From: Streptomyces sp. CG 926
GTDB taxonomy: Bacteria > Actinomycetota > Actinomycetes > Streptomycetales > Streptomycetaceae
Length of the DNA: 64,000 nt
NCBI RefSeq assembly: GCF_003148825.1
Contig: NZ_QGGZ01000016.1
Location: 90,083-154,082, forward strand
Reading direction: 5' to 3'
Shown here: positions 50,416 to 58,953 of the stretch, piece by piece
Numbering within the stretch: the first letter of the stretch is position 1
Layout: the number at the start of each line of letters is the position of its first letter
Notes under the pieces: generated by a model
What the model was told of the DNA's origin: nothing
The model's input: the letters and a program-made list of their open reading frames with translations, nothing else
Database searches by the model: none
Program-made: the position numbers and the translations under genes

Positions 50416-51346
50416 TCACGGAGACCGGTCGACGTGCCCCGCAGGAATGGGCCCGGCTGGGTGGGCAGGTGGCGGCGCAGGTTGGCGGTGCGGGGACGTG
50501 AGGCGGACGTACCGCCGGGAAGCGGGCAGAACGACGGTCTCCAGCAGCACCCGTCCGGCATCGGTCCTGCCGAACTGCTTGTGGATGATCCGGTCCGGCT
50601 CGTCCGGGTTGAGATTCAGGCTGAGGGCGGACGGTGGCAGCTTCAGCCAGACGAGGAACGAGTCCGAGGCGAGCTGCGCGGCGTGCCGGCCGCCGAAGGA
50701 CGCGTGGTCGGCAGGCGAGGCGTCGGTCCTGAACGCGTATTGCACGGCGGCCCCTGATGACAGGTGCCGGGCGTCGCGGGCCCGTCAAGATCCGAAAGAG
50801 ACGGCCTGGCTCCGAGGGCAGTTCGGGGTGCGCAGAGGTCGCGGCGAGTTGTCGGTTCACCTCGCGCAGCTCGGCGGCCTTCTCCGGGGTGTGTCCGGAT
50901 TCCGCGATGTTCGACGGCGCCGCGGTCGGGGGCCGATACGCCGATTGTGTCGCTCTCTCGGTGTCGTCCAGCCGGATGACCAGTTCCGCCGGGCGGACGG
51001 CCCCAGGTAGGCCGAGCTCAGCGTCCGGCAACACGGTCGGTAGAGCGCGCCCTTCATCCCAGCCCCAGCAACCACCGGTCACCGTCAGCCGGGCCTCGCC
51101 CACACAGCCGGCGACCCGCTCCATGAAATCGGCCCAGGCTTCTCCCGGGCCACCGACTCCGCATCCAGCCGAGCCGGCCGGTAGCCCGAAGTCCGCCAGG
51201 ACCGTGCGCCGCGGCTGCATACCGCCCGACCAGCCGTCCAACGGATGCACGGCATCTCCCACCGGTCGGCCGCGGAGCTCCGCAGGTTCCGTTCCCTTCT
51301 CGGCGCATGCTCGACCCGAGTCGACCACTGCGCAAAAATGCTGCAT
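50416..51346 (-). pseudogene. split hypothetical gene with frame change near 50745-50786
   Basis: From ATG 51346 (or TTG 51367) the frame has strong G/C third positions through LREVNRQLAATSAHPELPS to about 50790. Below about 50786 the coding signal moves to another frame that reads AFRTDASPADHASFGGRHAAQ to a stop at 50416, with good usage to LLETVVLPASRRYVRL. GTG 50745, preceded by AGGGG, could start the second part as its own 109-residue gene. A frameshifted gene of about 310 residues or two overlapping genes are the alternatives. No family recognised; no signal or membrane segment. Confidence 0.5.
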
Positions 51347-51441
51347 GAGTGCGCGGCTTTGGTGCAACCATGGTGCGCATCAGGTTCCCCGGGATCCTAG
51401 GACAGTGCTCCCGGGGCAGGACTCCAAGAAGGAGCGGCACC

Positions 51442-51675
51442 ATGGATCAGCAACAGTTTCCCGCGCACCCCGACAGCGAGCGGTACTCCGTGACCCTGTG
51501 CCCCCCGGCGGTCACCATCGTCTCCGAGCTGACCGCCGCGAGCGGCGTCAGTAAGTCCGACGTGATCAACCGGGCGGTGCTCCTGCTCGGCTTCATCGAG
51601 AACGAGCGGGCCAAGGGCAACGATCTGATGATCCGCGACACCGCGGGCGCTCTGGAGCGCATCCACATCATCTGA
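51442..51675 (+). CDS. small ribbon-helix-helix-like protein
   Basis: 77 residues from ATG 51442, with AGAAGGAG upstream. After MDQQQFPAHPDSER comes YSVTLCPPAVTIVSELTAASGVSKSDVINRAVLLLGFIENE by motif: a beta-strand (YSVTLCP), then two helices with a SKSDVINRAV turn, as in ribbon-helix-helix DNA-binding or antitoxin-like proteins. The tail (GNDLMIRDTAGALERIHII) is beta-prone. No toxin gene is next to it. DNA binding is inferred from the fold only. Confidence 0.7.
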   Translation: MDQQQFPAHPDSERYSVTLCPPAVTIVSELTAASGVSKSDVINRAVLLLGFIENERAKGNDLMIRDTAGALERIHII

Positions 51676-51766
51676 GGCGCGCCCCGCAGACACCGCGCTG
51701 CGGGCGCGGCCCGCGGGCGCGACGGGGCCGCGGGGGGCTGCGCGTTCTGCGTCCCGGCGTTCGGTG

Positions 51767-52291
51767 TCACGGGAGTTCGGCGACGGCCTTCTCGTAGTCG
51801 GCTGCCTGCGCCGGTGTGAGGAGTCGGCTGACGCGGACCAGGGTCACGCCGTGGAGGTAGTCGTATTCGGTGAGGTCGGGGACGCCTTTGGTGACGGCTT
51901 GGATGTAGTCGTGACGGGCCTTGGCGTCTGCTGCGTTCGGGAACACTTCGATGCTGCCGCCGAGTTCGACGTCGCCGGGCTTGTTCCCCTCGGTCTGGTC
52001 GGCCGGGATCCGCCCGTCCGTGAACGTGATCTTCGACGTGTACTGGTGCGGGCGCCCGAGGAAGTGGTTCGGGTCGTTCTCGGCGGTGACTGTGCCGCCG
52101 AGCCTGGCGGACGGCACCGAGGCGGTGACGACGCCGAAGGCGCTGGTGGCGTCGGCCCCGGCTTTGCCTGGGCCCGGCGCGGAGGCGGATCGGTCGATGG
52201 GGGCCGCCTTGGGTGTACTGGTCACGGTGCTGCAGCCGGCGAGCAGCGCGACGGTGATGAGGGCTGCGGCGGCGTGTGTGGCTCGGTTCAT
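51767..52291 (-). CDS. secreted lipoprotein, hypothetical
   Basis: 174 residues from ATG 52291 (MNRATHAAAALITVALLAGC). LLAGC is a lipobox, so Cys20 should be lipidated and the protein anchored outside. The mature part has KITFTDGRIPADQTEGNKPGDVELGGSIEVFPNAADAKARHDYIQ by short motifs (GGSIEVFPNAADAKAR), a pattern of surface lipoproteins with an alpha/beta fold. Function unknown. CCTGAGG-region upstream gives a weak ribosome site. Confidence 0.82.
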   Translation of the reverse strand: MNRATHAAAALITVALLAGCSTVTSTPKAAPIDRSASAPGPGKAGADATSAFGVVTASVPSARLGGTVTAENDPNHFLGRPHQYTSKITFTDGRIPADQTEGNKPGDVELGGSIEVFPNAADAKARHDYIQAVTKGVPDLTEYDYLHGVTLVRVSRLLTPAQAADYEKAVAELP

Positions 52292-52646
52292 CAGATCCCC
52301 TGAGGTGCGTAAGGAGCCCCATCCGACCGCCTCGCGCGGAGGATCGTGACCGGTGTTGCCATTTCGTGACGCACGGGGGACGAGGTCGCACGCACCGGCA
52401 GATCGGCAAGCGGGGCTCCGGATCGGTGATCGAGAGCGGACAGCCGTGTAAGAGACGGATCGACCACGCTCCGACCCTGGCGGCCGTTGCTCTGGCTTCG
52501 ACCGCTCCTCGGGCACCGGACCGCTGATCGACCGACACGGTGCCCGTCTCGAAGGCACGCTGCCGGGCGCCGGCTCACCAAGGCCGGCAGCGTCCGTACC
52601 GGCCTTCACCTCCTGCCGGCTGCGCCGGCGCGTCCCCGCCATGCAC
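52292..52646. other. 355-bp spacer with terminator, no gene
   Basis: Separates two minus-strand genes. It holds the terminator at 52558-52592 and, nearer the lipoprotein gene, probable promoter sequence. No ORF with convincing composition was found. Confidence 0.5.
52558..52592 (-). terminator. intrinsic terminator of the methyltransferase gene
   Basis: CGCTGCCGG (52558-52566) and CCGGCAGCG (52584-52592) form a 9-bp perfect stem 55 bp beyond the methyltransferase stop on the minus strand. Confidence 0.6.
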
Positions 52647-53339
52647 CTACGCCGCAAGACGGGCCCGCACCCATGTCCCGTCCTCCGTCAGGTAAGTTTC
52701 GGCGTGCAGACCGACCTCGGCGAGGGCCACCTCGAACTGCTCTTTCGTCAGCGGCCTGGACAGGAACCTCTGGGTCCATGTGGCGTCGGGGAACTCGTAC
52801 TCCGCGCACACCGAGTTCACCCCCTCGCCGACGGAATCAGCCGACACGATCCGCAGCGTGAAACCGCTGGGGTCCATGCGCTCACGTGGCAGATCCGCAT
52901 GCCAGTCCGCGCCCTCTCGCTGGATCAGCACGCAGCCACCCGTTTCCAGGTGCCGGACACAAGTGCGCAGCAGCGCCCGACGCACTTCGACGTCTCCGGC
53001 GTGTACCAGGAACGACCCGAGCATCACCACGGCGAAGCTCTCACCCAGATCAAGGTCCTCGATCGTGCTGCATATCGTGCGCGCCCCGCGGACCCGGTCG
53101 AGCATCTCCCGGGACTCGTCCACGGCCGTCACGGTAAAACCCCGTTCCAGGAGCGGATGCGTCACGCGCCCCACGCCGCAGCCCAGTTCCAGGACGTGTA
53201 CACCCGCCGGAACGGCAGCAGCGACGATGTCCGGCTCGGCTCCGACCGGTAGCCGCGAGTAGAGCTCGACCGCGCAGCCGTCCGGGGTGATCGCTCCGGG
53301 CCCGGTCCCCTGATATCCCGCTCGCACGCTCAGCTTCAT
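52647..53339 (-). CDS. class I SAM-dependent methyltransferase
   Basis: 230 residues from ATG 53339 (MKLSVRAGYQGTGPGAITPD). Motif I is VLELGCGVGRVTHPLL, followed by VTAVDESREML (acidic end of strand 2) and a post-I acidic loop at CSTIEDLDLG; SFAVVMLGSFLVHA is motif IV-like. The N-terminal YSRLPVGAEPDIV resembles methyltransferases that methylate small molecules. Acceptor unknown. Divergent from the caspase-like gene, 226 bp apart. Confidence 0.9.
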   Translation of the reverse strand: MKLSVRAGYQGTGPGAITPDGCAVELYSRLPVGAEPDIVAAAVPAGVHVLELGCGVGRVTHPLLERGFTVTAVDESREMLDRVRGARTICSTIEDLDLGESFAVVMLGSFLVHAGDVEVRRALLRTCVRHLETGGCVLIQREGADWHADLPRERMDPSGFTLRIVSADSVGEGVNSVCAEYEFPDATWTQRFLSRPLTKEQFEVALAEVGLHAETYLTEDGTWVRARLAA

Positions 53340-53565
53340 GCCCACCCAACGAGCCGTGGCGGGCTGCCGTTCCCCTACCACCCTTCCGCTACCTCTACGG
53401 ACGGCTACCTTTGCCGCATCGCAGCGGGAAGCAGCTCAGGAAGCGCACTCTCCGGGAGAAGAATCTCAGTTCGATCGAGGTACGGGGGAGTTGGGACGGT
53501 GTGATGCTCGGGCGGTGTGGAGGTTCCGTTCGTGGTGGTGGTCGTGGGGTGGGTACGGTCTGCTC

Positions 53566-54897
53566 ATGAATTTCAACGGACCGGGGGAGCCGCGGGGCCA
53601 TGTCCTGCTCGTAGCCGGGGACACCGTTGTGTGTCGTCGGACGGTGCAGTTGGCGCCGAGCGCGAATGTCGCGGCTCTCGCGATGGTGCCGGCCGCGGCG
53701 CTGCTGGGCAGTGACCTCCCGACCGACTCGGTGTGCCTGGACGGAGCCCGTGATCCGAACACCGTTCTGGCCAGGCTGCGTTCGGCGGCTGCGACGCCGG
53801 GTCCATTGTTCGTCTATCTGTCGGGTCGGTTGACCGCGGACCGGCGTGGGCGGCTGTATCTGGCATTGGCGGGGACGACGCGGGCGGCCGTTCGGTACAC
53901 GGCGTTGCCGTGGGATTGGCTGGAGAGCGAGTTGCGTGGTCGTCCCGCGGGGATGACGACCGTACTTCTCGACCTGGCCGCGGACGCAGATGCGTGGCCG
54001 TCGTTGCGGGAGTACAGGGGGCTGCCCGGGCTTTCGCACGCAGAGGTGTACGGGGTGGTGTGTCCGCCGGGCTTCGCCGCCGGTGACGGGGCGGTCAGTG
54101 GTTATACCCGGCACTGGATCGAGCAGTTGCGTCGCGGTCCGGCCAGGCCTGGCGATGTGCAGTTGCATGCGCTTGCGGCGGGGGCGGCGGGGCTTCCGCC
54201 GGGGGCGTTGGTCCTGCCGACCGCCCATGAGCTGGACTCGCGCTCGGCTCCGCAGTCGGACCCGTACAGGTCGGACCCGTACAGGTCGGACCCGTACCGG
54301 CCGGGCGGGCAGGGGCGGCCGGGGGACGGGGGCGGACCGGTCTCCGCCCGGACCGCCGATTCGGCCTCCGTCTCCATTGCCGGTCCGACCCCCGATTCGA
54401 CCGCCGTTCCGACTGCCGGGGTGGTTGTCGGGCCGCCGCTCGACGAGGTGACGGGTGGGGATCCGCGGCCGTACATTCACGCGTTGGCGACGGGGGGTCG
54501 TCATCTCGAAGCGGCTGCCCTCGCCCGGGTCTGGGAGGAGCACGTCCGGCACACGTACGGGTTCTCCTCGATGGAGGCGGTCGAGTGGGCGGAGATCCGG
54601 GCGGATCTGGCGCGGATGGCGGGCGATTTCCCGCTGGCCACAGGGCTGTGGATCGGGGCGTGCCGGGCCCGGTTGGTCGGTCAGGGTGTGGCCGGCCGGG
54701 AGGTTCATGCCGCGGCGGCGGGGGCCCTGTACTGCTGGACCCAGCTCAAGGACCGGGCATCGGTAGTGGAGTCGGGGCCCGAACTGGTCGACCTTCTGCG
54801 GGCCCTGCCCGCGCTGGACCCCCGTCTTCTGCGGTTGACTCAGGCACGCCTGGACGCGCTGCGTGCCCCTGGCCTGCCCCGGGCCGTGCACACCTGA
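53566..54897 (+). CDS. caspase-like (C14-fold) protein lacking catalytic His/Cys, with C-terminal helical region
   Basis: 443 residues from ATG 53566. The N-terminal 200 residues follow the caspase/EACC-type order: LLVAGDTVV strand, then LFVYLSGRL where active enzymes have a GH, RGRLYLALAGTT, and TTVLLDLAADADAW where they have the catalytic Cys. Here Arg88 stands in the His place and residues 137-138 are Leu-Ala, so I infer an inactive homologue. A linker with three SDPYR copies follows, then a helical repeat-like domain (HLEAAALARVWEEHVRHTYGF, ATGLWIGACRARLVG). Nearby are an FMN reductase and a membrane kinase. Fold assignment is by pattern only. Confidence 0.6.
   Translation: MNFNGPGEPRGHVLLVAGDTVVCRRTVQLAPSANVAALAMVPAAALLGSDLPTDSVCLDGARDPNTVLARLRSAAATPGPLFVYLSGRLTADRRGRLYLALAGTTRAAVRYTALPWDWLESELRGRPAGMTTVLLDLAADADAWPSLREYRGLPGLSHAEVYGVVCPPGFAAGDGAVSGYTRHWIEQLRRGPARPGDVQLHALAAGAAGLPPGALVLPTAHELDSRSAPQSDPYRSDPYRSDPYRPGGQGRPGDGGGPVSARTADSASVSIAGPTPDSTAVPTAGVVVGPPLDEVTGGDPRPYIHALATGGRHLEAAALARVWEEHVRHTYGFSSMEAVEWAEIRADLARMAGDFPLATGLWIGACRARLVGQGVAGREVHAAAAGALYCWTQLKDRASVVESGPELVDLLRALPALDPRLLRLTQARLDALRAPGLPRAVHT
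54256..54300 (+). repeat. 15-bp in-frame repeat, three copies (SDPYR)
   Basis: TCGGACCCGTACAGG at 54256 and 54271, and TCGGACCCGTACCGG at 54286. It encodes SDPYR three times in the linker of the caspase-like protein. Near identity of the units shows recent expansion. Confidence 0.9.
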
Positions 54898-54938
54898 AGA
54901 CCGGGGCCGGCCGGGTGCGGAGAGGGGCAGATTTCCCC

Positions 54939-54983
54939 CGACCGTCCCGACCGTCCCGACCGTCCCGACCGTCCCGACCGTCG
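54939..54983. repeat. 9-bp tandem repeat, five copies
   Basis: CGACCGTCC is repeated head to tail from 54939 to 54974, with a fifth copy CGACCGTCG to 54983. It lies in the gap between the convergent caspase-like and FMN reductase genes. Confidence 0.9.
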
Positions 54984-55071
54984 TGGTGTTCGTGGTGGTG
55001 TTCCGCCCGGGTCCGGCGGCTCCGTTTCGTTCCGGCGGGTCCCGTTCGAAGCGTGCCGCGAAGTATGGGGC

Positions 55072-55644
55072 TCAGGTGGTTTCGCTTACTGCCTTGTCGT
55101 CGTGGCGTGCCGTGCGTAGGGCGTGGCCCCACCACAGGAGGTCGTCGAGGAGGGTTGTCGCGGCTCGTTCGGCGTTGTGTGTGTCGTGGGGCGTGCCGGT
55201 TTCGTCGAAGGGGAACTGGTGGAAGCTGACCGTTTCACGGAGGGTGGTGGCGTGGAGTTCGGCGAAGACGAGGCGGAGTTGCTCGACGGCGCGCAGGCCG
55301 CCGGAGAGGCCTCCGTAGGACACGAAACCGACGGGCTTACGTCGCCAGACGTGTCCGGTGATGTCGATGGCCTGTTTCAGTGAGGCGGGGAAGGAGTGGT
55401 TGTACTCGGGGGTGAGGATCACGTAGGCGTCCGCGGCGGCCAGATGGTCGGCGAACGCGCGGGTGGGGCGTGCGGGGTCGGGGGTCCAGTGCGCGGGAAG
55501 GTCGGCGTCGGCCAGGTCGGCGACGGTGAGTTCGATGTCGGTGCGGTCGGTGACGACGGTCTGGAACCAGCGGGCGACGGTGGGTCCGAACCGGCCTTCC
55601 CGGGTGCTGGCGACGACGAGTGCGATACGAAGTGGGGTGGTCAT
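55072..55644 (-). CDS. NADPH-dependent FMN reductase family protein
   Basis: 190 residues. IALVVASTREGRFGPTVARWF is the flavin-phosphate loop, TPEYNHSFPASLKQAID the signature of NADPH:FMN/quinone reductases, and FVSYGGLSGGLRAVEQLR the third flavin-contact region. It reduces FMN, quinones or azo compounds using NADPH in the cytoplasm. Its promoter has a MerR/SoxR-like dyad in a 19-bp spacer, so it is probably induced by redox-cycling compounds. ATG 55644 is the only sensible start. Confidence 0.93.
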   Translation of the reverse strand: MTTPLRIALVVASTREGRFGPTVARWFQTVVTDRTDIELTVADLADADLPAHWTPDPARPTRAFADHLAAADAYVILTPEYNHSFPASLKQAIDITGHVWRRKPVGFVSYGGLSGGLRAVEQLRLVFAELHATTLRETVSFHQFPFDETGTPHDTHNAERAATTLLDDLLWWGHALRTARHDDKAVSETT

Positions 55645-55651
55645 GACCCCA

Positions 55652-55682
55652 TGTCTAGGACATCAAGTCCGGTTGAGGTCAA
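55652..55682 (-). promoter_or_regulatory. MerR/SoxR-like promoter with 19-bp spacer
   Basis: On the minus strand TTGACC (55682-55677) and TAGACA (55657-55652) are 19 bp apart, with CCTCAA-N6-TTGATG as the dyad. The -35, spacing and left half-site are the same as in the promoter at 35657-35687. The predicted start is at or very near the ATG. Confidence 0.65.
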
Positions 55683-55692
55683 AGTGTGTGGG

Positions 55693-57420
55693 TCAGGGGC
55701 GGCGGGCCAGCGAGGTAGGAGCCCCTGCCGATTGCGCGCCTTCCGACTCGAGTGTCAGCCGGTCCGTCCCGGTCATCGTCAGTATGTACAGGTTGCCTCG
55801 CGGGCACTCGATGACCGCGCTGCGGTCGGTGGGGTGGCTGGTGACCGCTTCGAACACGGCGCTGTTCCCGCGGACCTGCCGTAGTTGGAGGGCTTCGGTG
55901 CATCCGAGGTTGCGTCCTGTGGAGATCTCCTCGAGGTCACTGACCTGTCGACCCACCAGTTCGCCCACCGCCCCGCCGTTCAGTGTGACCGTGACCGCGA
56001 ACTGACCCGTCCGGGCCCGCGTCACACCGTCCGCTTCCGGTGTTCCGGGCCCGAGCCCCGACCACGTACCGGCCCACGCGACGGGCAGCGCGCCCGCCGC
56101 CGCCGACGGTGGGGGCGTGGACGATGCGGGTGCGACGCTGGGGGAGGGGGTACCGCGACCGCCGTCCCCGCCGCCGTTGTGTCCGGGGAGCCATACCGCG
56201 AGTGCGACGGCCGTGGCGACGACAGCGCCGGCGCCCGCGGCCGCACCGGCCGTCCGTGAGCGCAGGACGCCCTGCCCGCGCCCGGGAGCTGCAGGGAAGT
56301 ACGGCGGGGTTTCGGCACCCGAGGGTGCTCCCGCTCCCGGGAACGGACCCGTCCCCGGCCCCACCGCTGGCAGCTGCTGCGGCTGCGGGGGCGGTGACAG
56401 CGGCGCGGGCGCGGAGGCGTGCGCGTGCGCGGGGGGAGCGCTGTTGCCGGGGCTGGGGCTGGGGCTGGGGCTGGGGCGGGGGCCCGGGCCGGAGCCGGGG
56501 CCGGTGGTGTCGGACTGGGTGAGGAGTTGGTGGAGTTCGGTCTCCCGGCGTCCGGTTTCGGCCGCCAGGGCCTGCGGGGCCGTAGGTCCCCAGGCTGCTT
56601 CGTCGGGGCCGTCACCGAGGCGTGCCAGGACCTCCTCGGCGTCGGGACGTTCCTGCGGATCCTTGGCCAGGCATTCCTGCACGACCGTACGCAGCTGCTG
56701 CGGTACGCCTTCGAGCCGCGGCTCGTCGTGCACGATCCGGTACAGCAGGGCTGGTAGGTCCAGTTCCTCGCCCTCGGCGAGGAAGGGACTGCGGCCGGTT
56801 GCCGCGTACACGAGGACTGCGGCGAGGGAGAAGACGTCGGCCGCGGCTCCGGCGACCGTGCCGGTGGCTTGTTCGGGTGCCAGGAATCCGGGTGTGCCGA
56901 TGACCGTGCCGGTCCGGGTGTGTCGTGAGTCGTGGACGGTTCGGGCGATTCCGAAATCGATGAGGAAGGGCCGTTCCGCGCCGAGGAGTACGTTCGCGGG
57001 CTTGATGTCACGGTGGACGACGCCGGCGGCGCGCACGCTCACCAGGGCGGCGGACAGTTCTTGTCCCAGGCGCCGTACGGCGGGCGCTTCCAGCGGGCCC
57101 CAGCCGCGTACCCAGTCACCCAAGGAGGGTGCGGGCACGTATTCGGTCGCGAGCCACTGCGGGGAAGCCCCCGGTGGGCTGAAGTCCACCACCGACACCG
57201 TCCACGGGCAACGCACCCGGTCGCTCGTGCGTATCTCGCGGTCGAAGCGTTCGGCGAAGTCCGCATCCTGGCTCAGCTCGCGGTGCACGGTCTTCAGTGC
57301 GAGCGCCCGCCCGGAGGCCGTCCGGGCGAGGAACACCTCGCCCATGCCGCCCGATCCGAGCCGTGCCAGCAGACGGTAGCCGCCGATCTCCGGCGGGTCT
57401 GCGGGCCGCAACGACTGCAT
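55693..57420 (-). CDS. membrane Ser/Thr protein kinase (PknB-type)
   Basis: 575 residues. Kinase domain at about 12-270: GSGGMGEV loop, ATP-binding Lys43 in ALALKTVH, catalytic VVHRDIKPANVLL (Asp138), DFGIAR (Asp155), GTPGFLAPEQ. A 110-residue Pro/Ser/Gly linker, partly from a GGGGCT-type repeat, leads to a membrane helix at about 395-415 (AGAVVATAVALAVWLPG), and an extracellular domain with WAGTWSGLGPGTPEADGVTRAR, TVTLNGGAVGELVG, NLGCTEALQL. That outer domain recurs in Streptomyces kinases and could bind a ligand. Substrates unknown. Confidence 0.95.
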   Translation of the reverse strand: MQSLRPADPPEIGGYRLLARLGSGGMGEVFLARTASGRALALKTVHRELSQDADFAERFDREIRTSDRVRCPWTVSVVDFSPPGASPQWLATEYVPAPSLGDWVRGWGPLEAPAVRRLGQELSAALVSVRAAGVVHRDIKPANVLLGAERPFLIDFGIARTVHDSRHTRTGTVIGTPGFLAPEQATGTVAGAAADVFSLAAVLVYAATGRSPFLAEGEELDLPALLYRIVHDEPRLEGVPQQLRTVVQECLAKDPQERPDAEEVLARLGDGPDEAAWGPTAPQALAAETGRRETELHQLLTQSDTTGPGSGPGPRPSPSPSPSPGNSAPPAHAHASAPAPLSPPPQPQQLPAVGPGTGPFPGAGAPSGAETPPYFPAAPGRGQGVLRSRTAGAAAGAGAVVATAVALAVWLPGHNGGGDGGRGTPSPSVAPASSTPPPSAAAGALPVAWAGTWSGLGPGTPEADGVTRARTGQFAVTVTLNGGAVGELVGRQVSDLEEISTGRNLGCTEALQLRQVRGNSAVFEAVTSHPTDRSAVIECPRGNLYILTMTGTDRLTLESEGAQSAGAPTSLARRP

Positions 57421-57813
57421 CAGTTCCCCCTGCCCTACGGCCGTTGTCCGCCCGCACCGTGCGGACCGCCCGACGGGCCGCCGTGATGGACCCTAGAGGA
57501 CGGCTCCCGACGGCGTCCTCCCCGGGGGCGGCGAGGGGAGTATGGGGAGCGCCGGAAGCACGGGGAGTACGGGGAGTACGGAAGCAGCGTCGGCCAGGCC
57601 GTGACCGTCCTGCCCACCCGCTGACGGACACCGCGTCGCACTCGCACCCACCCCGCACGATTTGCTCGTCACCGCGGGGCAGCGGTCGCGTCCCACGGGT
57701 ACGGTCCACACCCACCCCCCGTCCCCGTGCCAGGTGCGGTACGGGGACGGGGGACGGGGGACGGGGGACGGACCATCCTTACGGGGGAACGGGGTTGACC
57801 GGATTTCCTACGG
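57421..57813. other. 393-bp spacer with short tandem repeats, no gene
   Basis: Contains repeats of GGGGAGTAC-like units on either strand near 57536-57582 and GGGGGAC units at 57744-57771, plus the terminator-like hairpin at 57721-57748. No plausible gene is encoded; likely holds the kinase promoter. Confidence 0.5.
57721..57748 (-). terminator. stem-loop downstream of the coiled-coil/winged-helix gene
   Basis: GTCCCCGT (57721-57728) pairs with ACGGGGAC (57741-57748), extended by GCC/GGT with a G-T pair. About 66 bp past the stop of the minus-strand gene at 57814. Confidence 0.5.
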
Positions 57814-58476
57814 CTACGGTTGCGGCTGCGGTTGCGGCCGTTCGGTGGCGGGGGCTGCCGGGGTGGGGACGGTCGGGCTGTAGTACACGGATCGGCCCTG
57901 CTTGGAACGTTCCAGCAGGCCTCGGGCGACACCCTGTTCGAGGGTGTTGCGGATGACCGCAGCCTGGACCTTGCGGGTGGGGTGCGCGGCACCGATGGCT
58001 TCGGTCACCTCGGCAGCCGATCGCGGTTCGGTCCGCCCGGCCAGGACGGCCGTGACGAGTTCGAGCCAGGACGGGCCGCCCGCAGCCTCCTTCACCTCGG
58101 CGGAGGCGGTGCCGGTACCGCCGCTCGTGGCGGTGGCCTTGCGGGGGCGCGGGGCCTTCACCGGGGCCGCAGCGGCTGCGGGGGCCGGTTGCGGCTTCTT
58201 CTTCGTGGCCTTGGCCGCGGTGCGCGCGGAGGGCACCGCAGCCGGCTTCGTACCGCGCCCGCCGGACGGAGCGGCGCTGGACTGCGCCGCGATGCCCAGG
58301 GCGTCCTGCATCCTCAGCAAGACCTTCTCGCCCTCCCCGAGCTCTCCGAGTTCCTGCTGCAGCCGCTCCAGTTCGGCTCGGCGTTCTTCCTGCGCGGCCC
58401 GGTTCGCGGCGAGATCACCGGCGATCTGTTGGGCGTAGTCGTCTTGTACGCGCGTGACACTGTTGGCGGTGGTCAT
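57814..58476 (-). CDS. coiled-coil, basic-linker and winged-helix protein
   Basis: 220 residues. Residues about 15-60 form an amphipathic coiled coil (AANRAAQEERRAELERLQQE), 70-125 a basic Ala/Pro/Lys linker (ARTAAKATKKKPQPAPAAAA), and 130-205 a helical domain with a winged-helix look (WLELVTAVLAGRTEPRSAAEV, EAIGAAHPTRKVQAAVIRNTLEQ, GLLERSKQGRSVYYSP). The lysine/alanine linker resembles bacterial histone-like tails, so DNA binding as a nucleoid or regulatory protein is plausible. Not matched to a named family. Confidence 0.78.
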   Translation of the reverse strand: MTTANSVTRVQDDYAQQIAGDLAANRAAQEERRAELERLQQELGELGEGEKVLLRMQDALGIAAQSSAAPSGGRGTKPAAVPSARTAAKATKKKPQPAPAAAAAPVKAPRPRKATATSGGTGTASAEVKEAAGGPSWLELVTAVLAGRTEPRSAAEVTEAIGAAHPTRKVQAAVIRNTLEQGVARGLLERSKQGRSVYYSPTVPTPAAPATERPQPQPQP

Positions 58477-58953
58477 AGGTTCCTCGATGTGTGTCGTGAG
58501 GGGATACCGGGACGCGAATGGTACGCACTTCCTCTACCCGTGACACAGGATCACCTACCGAGCAGGGCAACGCGGACCGCGCCGGGCGTCACCGGATCCT
58601 TGTACGAGGGCCCTGCGAGAGTGTGGTGGAAGCTGGGCTCCCCAGTGCTCGCCGCCGGTTCGGCGGGCACGAACGGCCGGACAGTGCCGTCCGTCACCGC
58701 CTCCCGGTAACGCGCGCCGCCCTCGACTCACCGTGGCCTCACCGTGGCCAGGCCAGGCCAGGCCAGGCTCGGCCTTGTCGCCGGTGCTGAGTTCGGCGGG
58801 GCGCAGGCGGCCGGTTCCGGCCCCGTCTCCGGCTCCGGCGTGCGTAACTCGGCCTTGGCGTAGGGCGATTTCGGTGGCGGCGCGGTCCCGCACCCTCGAT
58901 TTCGACGACCCTGGCGATCCGGACCTGGCGCAGATCATTCCGGTAGGGGGTTC
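58477..58953. other. 477-bp spacer, no supported gene
   Basis: Separates two minus-strand genes. It includes GGCCA repeats at 58747-58766. A 127-residue minus-strand frame (58555-58938) has an Arg/Gly/Ala composition like a shadow ORF and no ribosome site, so it is not called. The last part should carry the promoter of the coiled-coil gene. Confidence 0.45.

Noticed and set aside
58555..58938. 127-codon minus-strand ORF in the gap before the coiled-coil gene
   Set aside because: Composition and lack of ribosome site match shadow ORFs; no motif.
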